64,000 nt of DNA, taken from CAYRDK01 sp043819345 (lineage in GTDB: Bacteria > Omnitrophota > Gorgyraeia > Velamenicoccales > Velamenicoccaceae). The translations under genes were made by a program, and so were the position numbers. Positions 32,586 through 41,374 of the stretch are shown here, piece by piece. Each line of letters opens with the position of its first letter. Within the stretch, counting starts at the first letter, position 1. The stretch lies in assembly GCA_043819345.1 (NCBI GenBank), contig JBDREX010000010.1, positions 1 through 64,000 of the forward strand. The letters run 5' to 3'. The notes under the pieces were generated by a model. It was not told the origin of the DNA. It searched no databases and saw only the letters and a list, made by a program, of their open reading frames with translations.

Positions 32586-33692
32586 CTAGATGATTTTAGC
32601 ACAAATTTCATCTAACAACAATATTCCCGACAGCGCTGTCTTCAAATAGCCATCCTCCCATTTCAAGAGGCCCTCTCTAACAAAACCATCAATCAAGGCC
32701 CTTTTATCGTTACCCAATTTAAGATGAAATCTTTCTTCAAGCTTTTCGACATCAACGCCATCAACTAAACGCAAACCAATCAATAAAGTCTCCAGCATCT
32801 TCTGCTCCACCGGTAAGCTCTCCTCACCCTCTTTAGGCATAATGCCTTTTTCAAGCAAGGCGCCATAACAAACCAAATCAGATGTATTCCAAAAACGTAC
32901 GCCCCCAAGATGCGCATGCGCGCCTAAACCCAGGCCAATATAATCACCACCCTGCCAATAGTTAAGATTATGACGGCTCTCATAATTCTTCTTGGAAAAG
33001 CTACTCACTTCATACTGCAAAAACCCCTGTTTACTAAGCCAATCGCGAATATGTCCATAATATAAGACTTGCTGGTCATTGTCCAAAGGCTCAATATTAT
33101 CTTGATAAAAAACACTTTCCTCTGATACCGATAAGGTATAAAGAGAAATATGTTCACTATTTAATTTAAGCGCTTCTTGGACATCGCTAGCCAATTCTTC
33201 TTCTGTCTGGCCGGAAAAAGCATACATCAGGTCCACGCTAATATTATCAAAACCCGCTTCTCTTAAAAAAGCATATGCCCGTAACGCGTCCTGAGTGCCG
33301 TACGGCCGGGCTAAAAATTGTAAATATTTTTCCTGAAAAGATTGAATACCAAGGCTTACTCGTGTAACGCCAAAGCTACGTAAAAGCTTCGCCTTACATA
33401 AATCAAATGTCGCGGGATTAGCCTCAATCGTCCATTCAACGACGTTATCTATCTTAAAATTGGAACGGATCGTATCAAACAAGATTCCAAGCTCCGTTTC
33501 ACTCAAATACGTCGGCGTTCCCCCGCCAATATAAATCGTGGAAACAGATTGGCCCTTGTAAAAGGCGGCTTCTTTACCTAACGCTTCCAGATAAGGCACT
33601 ATAGCTTCTTGCCTATTCTCATAAGAAAGGAATGAACAATAAGGGCATTTGCTCTTACAAAAGGGAATATGAACATATAATGATAAACTCAT
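32586..33692 (-). CDS. hemW: HemW-like radical SAM protein (heme chaperone)
   Basis: A 368-residue radical SAM protein of the HemN/HemW family. The cluster cysteines are Cys12, Cys16 and Cys19 in HIPFCKSKCPYC, with the GGGTP motif (IYIGGGTPTYL) for SAM. It is shorter than true oxygen-independent coproporphyrinogen III oxidase (HemN, about 450) and lacks its N-terminal extension, so it is more likely HemW, which inserts heme into target proteins. It is the last gene before tmRNA on the strand. Confidence 0.88.
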   Translation of the reverse strand: MSLSLYVHIPFCKSKCPYCSFLSYENRQEAIVPYLEALGKEAAFYKGQSVSTIYIGGGTPTYLSETELGILFDTIRSNFKIDNVVEWTIEANPATFDLCKAKLLRSFGVTRVSLGIQSFQEKYLQFLARPYGTQDALRAYAFLREAGFDNISVDLMYAFSGQTEEELASDVQEALKLNSEHISLYTLSVSEESVFYQDNIEPLDNDQQVLYYGHIRDWLSKQGFLQYEVSSFSKKNYESRHNLNYWQGGDYIGLGLGAHAHLGGVRFWNTSDLVCYGALLEKGIMPKEGEESLPVEQKMLETLLIGLRLVDGVDVEKLEERFHLKLGNDKRALIDGFVREGLLKWEDGYLKTALSGILLLDEICAKII

Positions 33693-33769
33693 AAGAACCT
33701 ATAAAGTGGTTTTATATAATATATCGCGGCTGTTTGAACGTAAAGATACTATCTTTGGATGCCCTTTAA

Positions 33770-33788
33770 GGCAGGCGCCTACGGCAGA
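33770..33788. repeat. short dispersed GC-rich palindrome
   Basis: GGCAGGCGCCTACGGCAGA forms an imperfect palindrome in the HemW-tmRNA gap; a word-related element is at 18952-18981. Confidence 0.35.
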
Positions 33789-33847
33789 AATTTGTACATG
33801 CAACTTGTGTTCATTGATATTTCATAAGTTACGCGCTCATTTAAAAT

Positions 33848-34277
33848 TGGTGGAGGTGGCGGGAATCGAACCCGCGTCCTCAGATAGAGAAACGAAAGCC
33901 ACTACATGCTTAGTCTATTTATTAGTGTCACACGCCGCGCTCCAACAGACAGGATCACGCCATGCCATCCTCTTTGAGTTTCGCTTCAATCCCAGAGGAA
34001 GAATTGAAACTATTCTGCCTAAATCTCGCCATCTAAACACGCAGAATTGCCCAGACAGCGGCTTACCTCAGATTAGTGAAGTAAGACTGGAACGCTTGCC
34101 AAAGAAGGCATCGGCATTGGAGCATCCATAATTGGAGCAACAATGCTGTTTGCTTCCGCTAGCAATTTTTCATTATTATTAGCGTTTGTATTATGCAAGG
34201 TTTTTAACGAGGCCACCTTACACCCTCGGCATGCGGCACATCATCCAACATACCTGAATCGAGCCCATTTCACCCCC
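33848..34277 (-). ncRNA. ssrA: transfer-messenger RNA (ssrA) with an unusually long tag
   Basis: Read on the minus strand, the 5' end GGGGGTG (34277-34271) pairs with CACCTCC next to ACCA, forming the alanine-type acceptor stem; the T arm reads GCGGGTTCGATTCCCGC. The 3' CCA is encoded at 33850-33848. The resume codon GCT is at 34183 and opens a frame ANNNEKLLAEANSIVAPIM... ending TAA at 34073, 36 residues in all (last residues VPVLLH). Total length 430 nt is above the usual 350-400, matching the long tag. It lies 56 bp downstream of smpB. The forward-strand frame across this region is an antisense artefact. Confidence 0.93.
34073..34183 (-). other. tmRNA tag reading frame (36 aa)
   Basis: From the resume Ala (GCT, 34183-34181) to TAA (34075-34073) the frame codes for ANNNEKLLAE, then a Pro/Met-rich segment PIMDAPMPMPSLAS, ending VLLH. 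The beginning (ANNNE) is standard, the end is not: most bacterial tags finish LAA, VAA or similar. The repeated word GCTCCAAT in the frame suggests a small internal duplication. Confidence 0.7.
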
Positions 34278-34333
34278 CAAATTTTAAAAGAACCAAAACT
34301 CCTGTGAATCTCCGAAAAAGAAAAATTTTTTGA

Positions 34334-34792
34334 TCATCTATTCCGCGCACGCATAGTCCGGCGCAATTGCCGGTCAAGCTCTCTTTTTTTTATATCATCG
34401 CGGCGGTCATAAAGCTTCTTTCCTTTAACTAAAGAAAGCGCCACTTTCACCAGGCCTTTTTTATTAAAATACATCCGCATGGGCGCCAATGAAAACCCGC
34501 GTTGCGCCACTAGGCCAATGAATTTTTTTATTTGAGGTTTCCTCAATAACAGCCGACGAGTCCTTGTCGCTTCTTCTTTGAGATAGCTGGCCTTCTCATA
34601 CGGGACGATGTGACAATTATACAAGTAAATCTCACCCGCCTCAACACGGGCAAAAGCATCATCTAAGGTCGCTTTCGCTTCCCGCAATGATTTTACTTCA
34701 CTTCCTTTAAGCTCAATACCGCACTCAAGCGTGTCTAAAACCTCAAAATCACGAAAGAGCTTCTTATTTGTAGCGATTACCTTTTCTTCCAT
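34334..34792 (-). CDS. smpB: tmRNA-binding protein SmpB
   Basis: SmpB delivers tmRNA to stalled ribosomes. The 152-residue protein shows the beta-barrel motifs IATNKKLFRDFEVLDT, GIELKGSEVKSLREAK and YKLYDRRDDIKKRELDRQLRR-type C-terminus (KLYDRRDDIKKRELDRQLRR) that inserts in the mRNA channel. It is directly upstream of ssrA on the same strand, a common arrangement. No clear ribosome site precedes the ATG; the sequence TATAATT sits immediately before it. Confidence 0.96.
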   Translation of the reverse strand: MEEKVIATNKKLFRDFEVLDTLECGIELKGSEVKSLREAKATLDDAFARVEAGEIYLYNCHIVPYEKASYLKEEATRTRRLLLRKPQIKKFIGLVAQRGFSLAPMRMYFNKKGLVKVALSLVKGKKLYDRRDDIKKRELDRQLRRTMRARNR

Positions 34793-34836
34793 AATTATAC
34801 CATTTTACCACAATTCTATCCACTTTTTATACTTTT

Positions 34837-35802
34837 TTAAAAAGTCCCCGAGATAGCCCAAAAAAGCGCCAAAAACAGAGGAATAGTCACAATACTGGCA
34901 AGATGCCCAAGAAAAATAGACTGGCTAATCAAGTGATCTCTATGCCCATGCTTCTTTGAAATAACAGAAAGCAGCGCAGCCGGGGGCATAGCCGCCTGCA
35001 GTAGGAGCAAAAATCCCACCAATGGCCTGGGCTTTAGCCAAATAATCAACCCCAAAAAAATCAGAGGCATTACAATAAGTTTCGCAATAAGAGCAAAACT
35101 TATTGACTTAAAATAAGTTACACTCTTTGACTTAAATAGCGCTAAATTACCGCCAACAACTAAAATAGATAAAGGGATTGCACATTTGCCCAAAGTTGCC
35201 ATAGGCCTTAATAAAACCTGCGGAAAGAGGGCATGAACTCTGAAAAATACACAAAGCAGCGCGGCAACTGTCGCCACAACAGGCGCGCTCAACATATGCT
35301 TGATATCAAATTTTAAACAAGCACCTTTCGGGCACAAAAGCATCGCGCCAAAAGAGAAGATTACCATATTGAACCCGATCAAAAACAAGAAAATATAGAT
35401 ATACATTTGATCAGCTAATCCCTGGGGCAATAAAACAGCCACGAGCGGCAGAGGCAAATAACCGGAATTCTGAAAAGATGTAACCCCTAAGAATTCCTCC
35501 TTATCAGAACAAAGCGACTTATCAAAGAATAAAAAAAGATGCCCGCAGGCAAAACCAACCACCGTTATAAAAAAACTATACAAGGGAAACATCCACCAGT
35601 CGGGATAAAGATTAAAACTAAATTTGCTCACAATTTCTGTGAACATAAAAAACGGCAAGAATAATCCAATGACCAAATCACTTAAAAGACGCAAGCCATC
35701 ATGGCCAATAACAGCGCGTTTTACCAGAAAAAATCCGACAGAACCCAAAAAAACAAGTTCAAAAATAGCCAGAGATATAACCTTAAACGATTCTATAAAC
35801 AT
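34837..35802 (-). CDS. auxin efflux carrier (AEC) family permease
   Basis: A 321-residue membrane protein with about ten predicted helices and the AEC arrangement of two five-helix halves; PLSILVVGGNLAL near the middle and LQAAMPPAALLSVISKKHG near the end carry the conserved Pro/Asn/Gly pattern. Bacterial members export or import small organic acids such as malate or malonate. The substrate is not evident. It lies 20 bp after the nuclease gene on the same strand. Confidence 0.82.
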   Translation of the reverse strand: MFIESFKVISLAIFELVFLGSVGFFLVKRAVIGHDGLRLLSDLVIGLFLPFFMFTEIVSKFSFNLYPDWWMFPLYSFFITVVGFACGHLFLFFDKSLCSDKEEFLGVTSFQNSGYLPLPLVAVLLPQGLADQMYIYIFLFLIGFNMVIFSFGAMLLCPKGACLKFDIKHMLSAPVVATVAALLCVFFRVHALFPQVLLRPMATLGKCAIPLSILVVGGNLALFKSKSVTYFKSISFALIAKLIVMPLIFLGLIIWLKPRPLVGFLLLLQAAMPPAALLSVISKKHGHRDHLISQSIFLGHLASIVTIPLFLALFWAISGTF

Positions 35803-35822
35803 ATTCTTACCCTCTTGCCTCT

Positions 35823-36626
35823 CTACTCCAGCACCTCTATCTGGCTTGGATGGCTGATGATCATTTCCGGATGCCCTTTGTATTTTTTAATCAAACCAAA
35901 AACACGGATTTTTTTCCCTTCATAGGCCATAGCGGGATCTAAGTGCTGTTTTAAAAAAGTATCCAAATCCTTATCAAAAATCACAACGTAAAGGCCATCC
36001 AGTTTCAAACAAACCGTTTTTGGCGTAGAAAAAACACTTTCCACCTTACCCTTAGCGGATTTTCTTTGCCCCAAAAATCGCTTGGCGTCTTTAGCGTCAA
36101 TATCCAAATCAAGCGACCAAACACCGCGCTTATGATCTTTGGCCTCTTTCAAAGACTCAACTAAAATATCTGTATATTTAACATTAGGTGGAAACGTGTA
36201 TAAATACGCCAATCCACGATTTAATAATTCAGACTGCACAAACACCTTACGGCCATCAATAAGGACATAACAATAAACAAGAAGCCTGTTATATTTATCC
36301 CATTTGCAAGAATCAAACTCAAAAACAACCGGCCCCTTTGAAATCAGCTCTTCATTAGCCGTTTTTGCTTCGGCCGCAAAAGGTTGATGGACCTCAACCC
36401 AACCTGAAGATGTCTTTTTCTTTAACTCCGGGCAATCAATCCCAATGTAACGGGCCATCCGGCCGTCAGACAATTCAACGGTATCCCCATCTATAACCCT
36501 TTTTACCTTAACCTGCTCTAAACGCCCAGGATCCGACGACGAACAACCACATATCATCAACGGCAGAGCAACGCAAGCTGACAGGCTTAGTGCCCTAAAT
36601 ATCCTTATTAGCTTTTTCATCTTCAC
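35823..36626 (-). CDS. thermonuclease (SNase)-like lipoprotein with C-terminal OB-like extension
   Basis: A 267-residue lipoprotein (lipobox ICGC, Cys28). Residues 36-175 form a staphylococcal nuclease domain: VKVKRVIDGDTVELSDG, Arg59 and Glu67 in RYIGIDCPE, and Arg114 in DKYNRLLVY, so the catalytic Arg/Glu/Arg set is present. The last 80 residues (SAKGKVESVF ... IRVFGLIKKYKGHPEMII) look like an OB-fold nucleic-acid-binding module. The enzyme would face the periplasm and degrade DNA or RNA there, perhaps for nutrient uptake. It is co-directional with the transporter genes. Confidence 0.85.
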   Translation of the reverse strand: MKMKKLIRIFRALSLSACVALPLMICGCSSSDPGRLEQVKVKRVIDGDTVELSDGRMARYIGIDCPELKKKTSSGWVEVHQPFAAEAKTANEELISKGPVVFEFDSCKWDKYNRLLVYCYVLIDGRKVFVQSELLNRGLAYLYTFPPNVKYTDILVESLKEAKDHKRGVWSLDLDIDAKDAKRFLGQRKSAKGKVESVFSTPKTVCLKLDGLYVVIFDKDLDTFLKQHLDPAMAYEGKKIRVFGLIKKYKGHPEMIISHPSQIEVLE

Positions 36627-36668
36627 GGTTTTTCGGTTTATTAAAAAGGAATGAAGAATTTTTCTCTT

Positions 36669-37100
36669 TTAGCGCACAAGTTTTTGCGCGATCCTGGCAA
36701 AAACCTTTTCAGCGGTTCCCATTTGTGGAAAGAATGCTTTTCTGGCCTTCACTTTTATGGTAACCGACTTATCAGACAGCTCGCTTACCATGACTCTAAC
36801 CTTCACCCTATCAATCGTAGCCAGAATAATGCCATCATCGGAATCCTGCTCAGTCACTTCACCTAATGTTGAACAAGCATCTATAGAAGCCCTCCAGGCC
36901 TGTTTGTACTTAACACCGTATTCACCGGAAATTGTATCCCGAGTTAACATATAACCACCGGCAACACCCGCAATACCCCCAGCAACAAAAACACAACCAC
37001 TCGCATGAATCATCAAGAAAAAACATAAAAAAAACATAGCAGCTTTAAGACGCAAAACATGCTTGTTTTTTAAAAAAATATTTTGTATCACAATCGCCAT
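36669..37100 (-). CDS. DUF3568 lipoprotein
   Basis: A 143-residue exported lipoprotein with an unusually long N-terminal signal (cleavage before the Cys in ASGC, residue 36). The mature part (GGYMLTRDTISGEYGVKYKQAWRAS...ILATID) matches the DUF3568 family, common in Gram-negative anaerobes and of unknown function. It starts 6 bases after the stop of the MetS-like gene. A later ATG at 37037 would give a signal of more normal length. Confidence 0.78.
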   Translation of the reverse strand: MAIVIQNIFLKNKHVLRLKAAMFFLCFFLMIHASGCVFVAGGIAGVAGGYMLTRDTISGEYGVKYKQAWRASIDACSTLGEVTEQDSDDGIILATIDRVKVRVMVSELSDKSVTIKVKARKAFFPQMGTAEKVFARIAQKLVR

Positions 37101-37106
37101 CCCTGT

Positions 37107-37211
37107 TTATTTAACCACTTTTTTCGTAAAAATTTTATAAAAACAAAATGAAATCAGGACAACAATAGCGCCCCATGAACAAATTAAAAAAACCCATCCA
37201 TAAGAACTCAT
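37107..37211 (-). CDS. MetS-like small subunit of the adjacent sodium-dependent transporter
   Basis: A 34-residue single-helix protein beginning MSSYGWVFLICSWGAIVVLI and ending KIFTKKVVK. NSS-family transporters are often followed by a tiny one-helix partner (MetS in corynebacteria), and this frame stands 20 bp after such a gene with a good AAAGGAG ribosome site. It is too short for routine calling. The helix runs from Trp6 to about Tyr26 with a positive C-terminus, so the C-terminal end probably faces the cytoplasm. Confidence 0.75.
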   Translation of the reverse strand: MSSYGWVFLICSWGAIVVLISFCFYKIFTKKVVK

Positions 37212-37230
37212 ATAGTCATTCTCCTTTTGA

Positions 37231-38805
37231 TTATGCTGACGCGGGCCTGCGCCCCATCTTTCTACGGCGCCAGGCGATCTTAACCATAACGCTTAAAAGT
37301 AAAAATAGAAAAACTAGACCTATGCGTGTGCCCAAAACAAAAGGCTTATCAGCGCTTGCAACCCCTTTTAAAAAAATCGTGGGTAACCCCTCCTGATAAA
37401 ACCAAAAACCCAAAATTAATATCAAGAAAAAAGGTGTTACATATTTAATAATGAATTTATAAATGCCCGGCACTCTAATATCCGCCCCATGATGAATTTC
37501 TTCCCAGGCCTTATCCATGCCAAAGACCCATCCAAACAAAATGGCCTCAACCGTACCAAATAAAACCAGGCAAAACGTACCGCCCCAAAAATCCAATTCG
37601 TTCACAACACCCCGGCTCAAAAAGAAAATCGCCGGCTGACACAACGCAAAACTGACACCCGCAAAAATAGCAACCGCCTTTTTTCTGGAGATATTAAACT
37701 CATCCTCCAAAAACGCGATAGCAGGCTGTGCCAAAGAGACACTGGAAGTAATCCCCGCCAAAAACAACAAACCAAACCAGAGAAATCCAAAAAAAGACGC
37801 CATAGGAATTTTACCCAATACGAGAGGCATCGTTACAAATCCTAAATCAAAGGCCCCCTGCTTAGCAATAGATTGTATCTCAAGTGGCCCAAAAAATACA
37901 AAAGCTGCCGGAATAATAAAACTCGCCCCCAAAATAACCTCGGCAAACTCATTCATACTAACCGCTGTTAATCCGGACAAAGCGACATCATCACCCTTTT
38001 TTAGATAACTGGCATATGTCAAAATAACACCAATGCCAACGCTTAATGTAAAGAAGACTTGTCCCGCGGCAGCCAGCCACACTTTAGCCGACTTTAAAGC
38101 GCTAAAATCCGGATTCCATAAAAACCCCAGGCCGTTTGAAAAGTTCCAATCCGGCCGCGTAGGATCAGGAGTCCCTAAACAAAAAACTCTGGCGACTAAA
38201 ATAACACTAACGACCAAAAGAATCGGCATAGCGATCCTCGCCAACCTTTCTATGCCCCCTTTGATACCAAAATAAACCACGCCGATATTCAACGCGAATG
38301 CGATCAGAAAAAAGATATACGCCGGCACAATACTGCTAAAATACGCATTCTGCTCTAAACCCTGATAGCCCTTTAAAAAAGACTGCATCGCCGCCTGGTC
38401 TGTCGCCTGCGTGTACAACCCTTTTAAACTGTAAAAACTATATCCCAAACTCCAGGACTCAATGAAAGTATAATAAACAAAGATAATGAACGGGCCGAAA
38501 ATACCAATAACACCAAAATATTTGATAAACCGGTTCTTTTGCCAAACGCTATGAAAAATCCCCGGAGCGCTGCCATGCTCAAACCCGCCGCCATATCGGC
38601 CCAGAGTCCACTCGATCCACATCAAAGGGATGCCCAATAAAAGCAAAGAGATAAAATAAGGGATCATAAAAGCACCGCCGCCGTTTCCTGCCGCCTGAAC
38701 GGGAAACCGTAAAAAATTCCCCAATCCAACGGCTGAACCAGCTACCGCCATGATGATACCAAGCCTAGAACCCCAGGAATCACGTTTTTGTCTTATTCTT
38801 TTCAT
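37231..38805 (-). CDS. sodium-dependent transporter of the NSS family
   Basis: A 524-residue protein with about twelve membrane segments. It opens with the NSS signature RDSWGSRLGIIMAVAGSAVGLGNFLRFP, where the unwound helix 1 binds sodium and substrate, and carries the later VYYTFIESWSLGYSFY and FFTLSVGIGVILTYASYL stretches. NSS carriers in bacteria import amino acids or other small solutes with sodium. The substrate is unknown. A MetS-like subunit follows immediately. Confidence 0.92.
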   Translation of the reverse strand: MKRIRQKRDSWGSRLGIIMAVAGSAVGLGNFLRFPVQAAGNGGGAFMIPYFISLLLLGIPLMWIEWTLGRYGGGFEHGSAPGIFHSVWQKNRFIKYFGVIGIFGPFIIFVYYTFIESWSLGYSFYSLKGLYTQATDQAAMQSFLKGYQGLEQNAYFSSIVPAYIFFLIAFALNIGVVYFGIKGGIERLARIAMPILLVVSVILVARVFCLGTPDPTRPDWNFSNGLGFLWNPDFSALKSAKVWLAAAGQVFFTLSVGIGVILTYASYLKKGDDVALSGLTAVSMNEFAEVILGASFIIPAAFVFFGPLEIQSIAKQGAFDLGFVTMPLVLGKIPMASFFGFLWFGLLFLAGITSSVSLAQPAIAFLEDEFNISRKKAVAIFAGVSFALCQPAIFFLSRGVVNELDFWGGTFCLVLFGTVEAILFGWVFGMDKAWEEIHHGADIRVPGIYKFIIKYVTPFFLILILGFWFYQEGLPTIFLKGVASADKPFVLGTRIGLVFLFLLLSVMVKIAWRRRKMGRRPASA

Positions 38806-38898
38806 AAACCCACCAGTAGATTCAACATAGAATTTAAGGATTAATTTTATATTATTATATAGACCAAGACTTGGATTTTCAACCTTAAAATATGTAAA

Positions 38899-40362
38899 TC
38901 AGGAAGGCGTATTCGCGGAAAAATCATGCAGGTGACATGTAAGAAAAATAACGAGTTCAGTTTTTTTCTTTTCTTCGATTTTATTGCTAAATAGAGCCCC
39001 CAGTAAAGGCAAGTCACCCAAAACAGGGATCTTGTTTACTGTTTTATAATTCTCATCTTTAATGAGCCCACCGATGACAATCGTCTGCCCGTCGCGCACC
39101 AAAACAGTCGTTGTCGCTTCGGAGGTCTCAACGATAGGAATCAGATTACCGCTTGAGGTCTGATAATTTTGTGTAGCAGAACTTACTTCAAGGCCAAGCC
39201 GCATCCCGATAAACCCATCCGCCCCGATTGCCGGCTTAACCGTTAGCTTCACCCCCACATCAACAAAATTTACCGCTTCCGCCGTCTCCGTAGTCGCCTG
39301 GCTTTGAATAGCCGCCGTCGTTACATAAACCTGTTTTGAACCAACCAAAATCCTGGCTTCTTCATTATTAATTACCGTCAAGCGCGGGCTTGAAAGAATT
39401 TTTGTTTCTCCTACAGTTTCTAAAACTTCCAAGATCACCTTATAATCATTAGGCTTACTGGGAAAAGCCTTGCCGATCGTCCATTTATTACCTGTTGTTG
39501 AAATCACCTGGTCAAACATTCCTTTAATATCAAACTTTTGATTAAGCAAATATTCCCAGTCAATGCCCAAAGACATCTTATCGTTTAAGGCGATCTGGAC
39601 AATCTTGGCATCTATAAGGACCTCTCTCGTCCTGTCATCCAGACTTAACACCATCCTCCTGATCCCAGGTATTTTTGAAGCATAATCTGTCACAATAAGT
39701 TTGTTCGTACGCTCATCAATCTTAACCTGCCCTACTCCCTGCGTCATAATATCCTGACACATCTGCGAAACTTTTTGGCTCTGCGCATAGTTTAATTCAA
39801 AAACAGCCGTTTCCAGCGGCTGGTCTATCTCCTCTATCATGCGCGCCATCTCACCGTTGTTCTTCTCCGTATCAAAGAGAATCACCGCTCCAGAAACCTC
39901 ATCAATAACAATATTGCCAACACCCGATTTCATCTGATTTAGAACACCTATCACATTCGCGGGTTTTAGATGTTTTAATTTTACGCGCAACATCTGCTTA
40001 GCATCACCGTAACGATATCCATAAAGCTGCTGAAAACTATCTTGCGTCATAATACGGGCGATACCATCATCATCTTTACGGACTAAACCGTTTGAAGCCA
40101 GTATCGCTCCCATCGCCTGCGCAGCATCAATATCTTTTAAAAAAACCGTTACCCGGCCGGCTACATTTTTATCTATAACGATATTAAGGCCCGCTTTTAA
40201 AGCCAACATCTTCAGGACATCAACAATATCCATCCCTTTTATATCTAATGATATCCCCTGGCCCATCTCAGGCTGCGGCACGACAACACCATCCTGCCCA
40301 AAAACAGATGAACAGGCTAAAAAAACTATGAACACGATAAACACAAACTTTTTTCTCATCAC
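38899..40362 (-). CDS. secretin (GspD/PilQ-like)
   Basis: A 487-residue outer-membrane secretin with signal peptide (about residues 1-22), a STN/N0-like domain (LDIKGMDIVDVLKMLALKAGLNIV), N1-type ring domains and the C-terminal secretin domain marked by LSSPRLTVINNEEARI, VRDGQTIVIGGLI and KIPVLGDLPLLGALF. It forms the outer ring of type II secretion or type IV pilus systems. It is short for GspD and closer in size to PilQ cores. Its start overlaps the upstream GspC-like gene by 4 bp; the block continues with GspM- and GspL-like genes. Confidence 0.88.
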   Translation of the reverse strand: MMRKKFVFIVFIVFLACSSVFGQDGVVVPQPEMGQGISLDIKGMDIVDVLKMLALKAGLNIVIDKNVAGRVTVFLKDIDAAQAMGAILASNGLVRKDDDGIARIMTQDSFQQLYGYRYGDAKQMLRVKLKHLKPANVIGVLNQMKSGVGNIVIDEVSGAVILFDTEKNNGEMARMIEEIDQPLETAVFELNYAQSQKVSQMCQDIMTQGVGQVKIDERTNKLIVTDYASKIPGIRRMVLSLDDRTREVLIDAKIVQIALNDKMSLGIDWEYLLNQKFDIKGMFDQVISTTGNKWTIGKAFPSKPNDYKVILEVLETVGETKILSSPRLTVINNEEARILVGSKQVYVTTAAIQSQATTETAEAVNFVDVGVKLTVKPAIGADGFIGMRLGLEVSSATQNYQTSSGNLIPIVETSEATTTVLVRDGQTIVIGGLIKDENYKTVNKIPVLGDLPLLGALFSNKIEEKKKTELVIFLTCHLHDFSANTPS

Positions 40363-40850
40363 ATCACCAGACTGTAAAATTCCCCTTCTTTTTCCAAAAT
40401 CACTTTATTATCCTCAATCTCAACCACCCGCATAGCCGCGCAGTATTCATCAACAGATACAAAATAAGTACGCGCAGCATTCCTATCCTCAATAGCGACT
40501 TTTGCTCCACCGTCATGAATAATCGCCACAAGCCTCAGATTTTTTAATGTTTCATCATCCCGTATGATTTTCTTAACCGGCGGCGGCTCAGTCAGAAGAG
40601 TTTTCACAAAAAGCCTTCTGCCTCTTATGTAGTCCATATTATAGGAAGAACCAATATCCGCGGGAACTTTTAAAAAAACATCCGGCAATAAAGCACAAGC
40701 AAGCCTTTCCCCGCCCAGCCACCGATTCACTAAAAAAAGTTTTAAAGGCGAAAAAAAAGTAGCCGAGATCAATAAGAAAATAAGAATGCCTAACCCGGCT
40801 AAACCGTAATTAAAAACCTTTATAAAACGGATAGATATCATCATAACCAA
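40359..40850 (-). CDS. GspC/PilP-like inner-membrane protein
   Basis: A 163-residue protein with one N-terminal membrane helix (about residues 12-32) and a C-terminal beta domain (LRLVAIIHDGGAKVAIEDRN ... VVEIEDNKVILEKEGEFYSL) of the GspC homology-region type, which contacts the secretin N-domains. The position just before the secretin and after GspM/L-like genes supports this. Sequence identity to named GspC proteins is low, so PilP-type lipoproteins are the alternative, but no lipobox is present. Confidence 0.65.
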   Translation of the reverse strand: MVMMISIRFIKVFNYGLAGLGILIFLLISATFFSPLKLFLVNRWLGGERLACALLPDVFLKVPADIGSSYNMDYIRGRRLFVKTLLTEPPPVKKIIRDDETLKNLRLVAIIHDGGAKVAIEDRNAARTYFVSVDEYCAAMRVVEIEDNKVILEKEGEFYSLVM

Positions 40851-40858
40851 ATCTCTGT

Positions 40859-41374
40859 TTAAAATATAAAATCTATCTTTTCCAATTGCAGGCGCGCTTC
40901 CAACTCATCCCTGCCTCCTGCAACAGCCTTCATATGGACTGAACCAATACGGCATAGAAAAGACAAATCTTTCAAGCGCGCCAAAAAATGCAACAGCGCA
41001 CCTTCGCGGCCACGTACACGAAGCTCAAATACACTCCCATTTTTCAATGGTGTTTTCCTTGCGTTCTTTAATCTTATATCTTCTACTTCCATCTGCTCTT
41101 CAGCAAGCAGTGCCGAGAGCGAAGACAAAACTTCTGATGTTTCTGTCTTATCCGCATATTCCAAAAAAGCACCACCCTGCTGAGTGACAGATAAAGATCT
41201 CTTGGCTAAAGCCAGACTCTGCAGCAGATTGCTAAACGAAGCATCTGTATCGCAATATAAAATACATACAGGCCTAACAACAAAAATGACATAGGCGCCA
41301 AAAACAACAACTGCCAAGACAGACATCTTTATCCTGCGGCCTGATAGCATTTCTAAAACCGGATGGAAAATCAT
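40859..41374 (-). CDS. GspM/PilO-like protein
   Basis: A 171-residue protein with one N-terminal membrane helix (about residues 17-35) and a ferredoxin-like periplasmic domain, the usual build of GspM or PilO. The end LQLEKIDFIF is typical of a closing strand. It overlaps the GspL-like gene by 4 bp and precedes the GspC-like gene by 8 bp. The assignment relies mostly on size, topology and neighbours. Confidence 0.6.
   Translation of the reverse strand: MIFHPVLEMLSGRRIKMSVLAVVVFGAYVIFVVRPVCILYCDTDASFSNLLQSLALAKRSLSVTQQGGAFLEYADKTETSEVLSSLSALLAEEQMEVEDIRLKNARKTPLKNGSVFELRVRGREGALLHFLARLKDLSFLCRIGSVHMKAVAGGRDELEARLQLEKIDFIF

Noticed and set aside
33706..34131. A 141-codon forward frame with a plausible-looking middle part.
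   Set aside because: It lies entirely antisense to and around tmRNA; its sequence is the reverse complement of tmRNA stems and has no ribosome site. Frames of this kind are known annotation artefacts.
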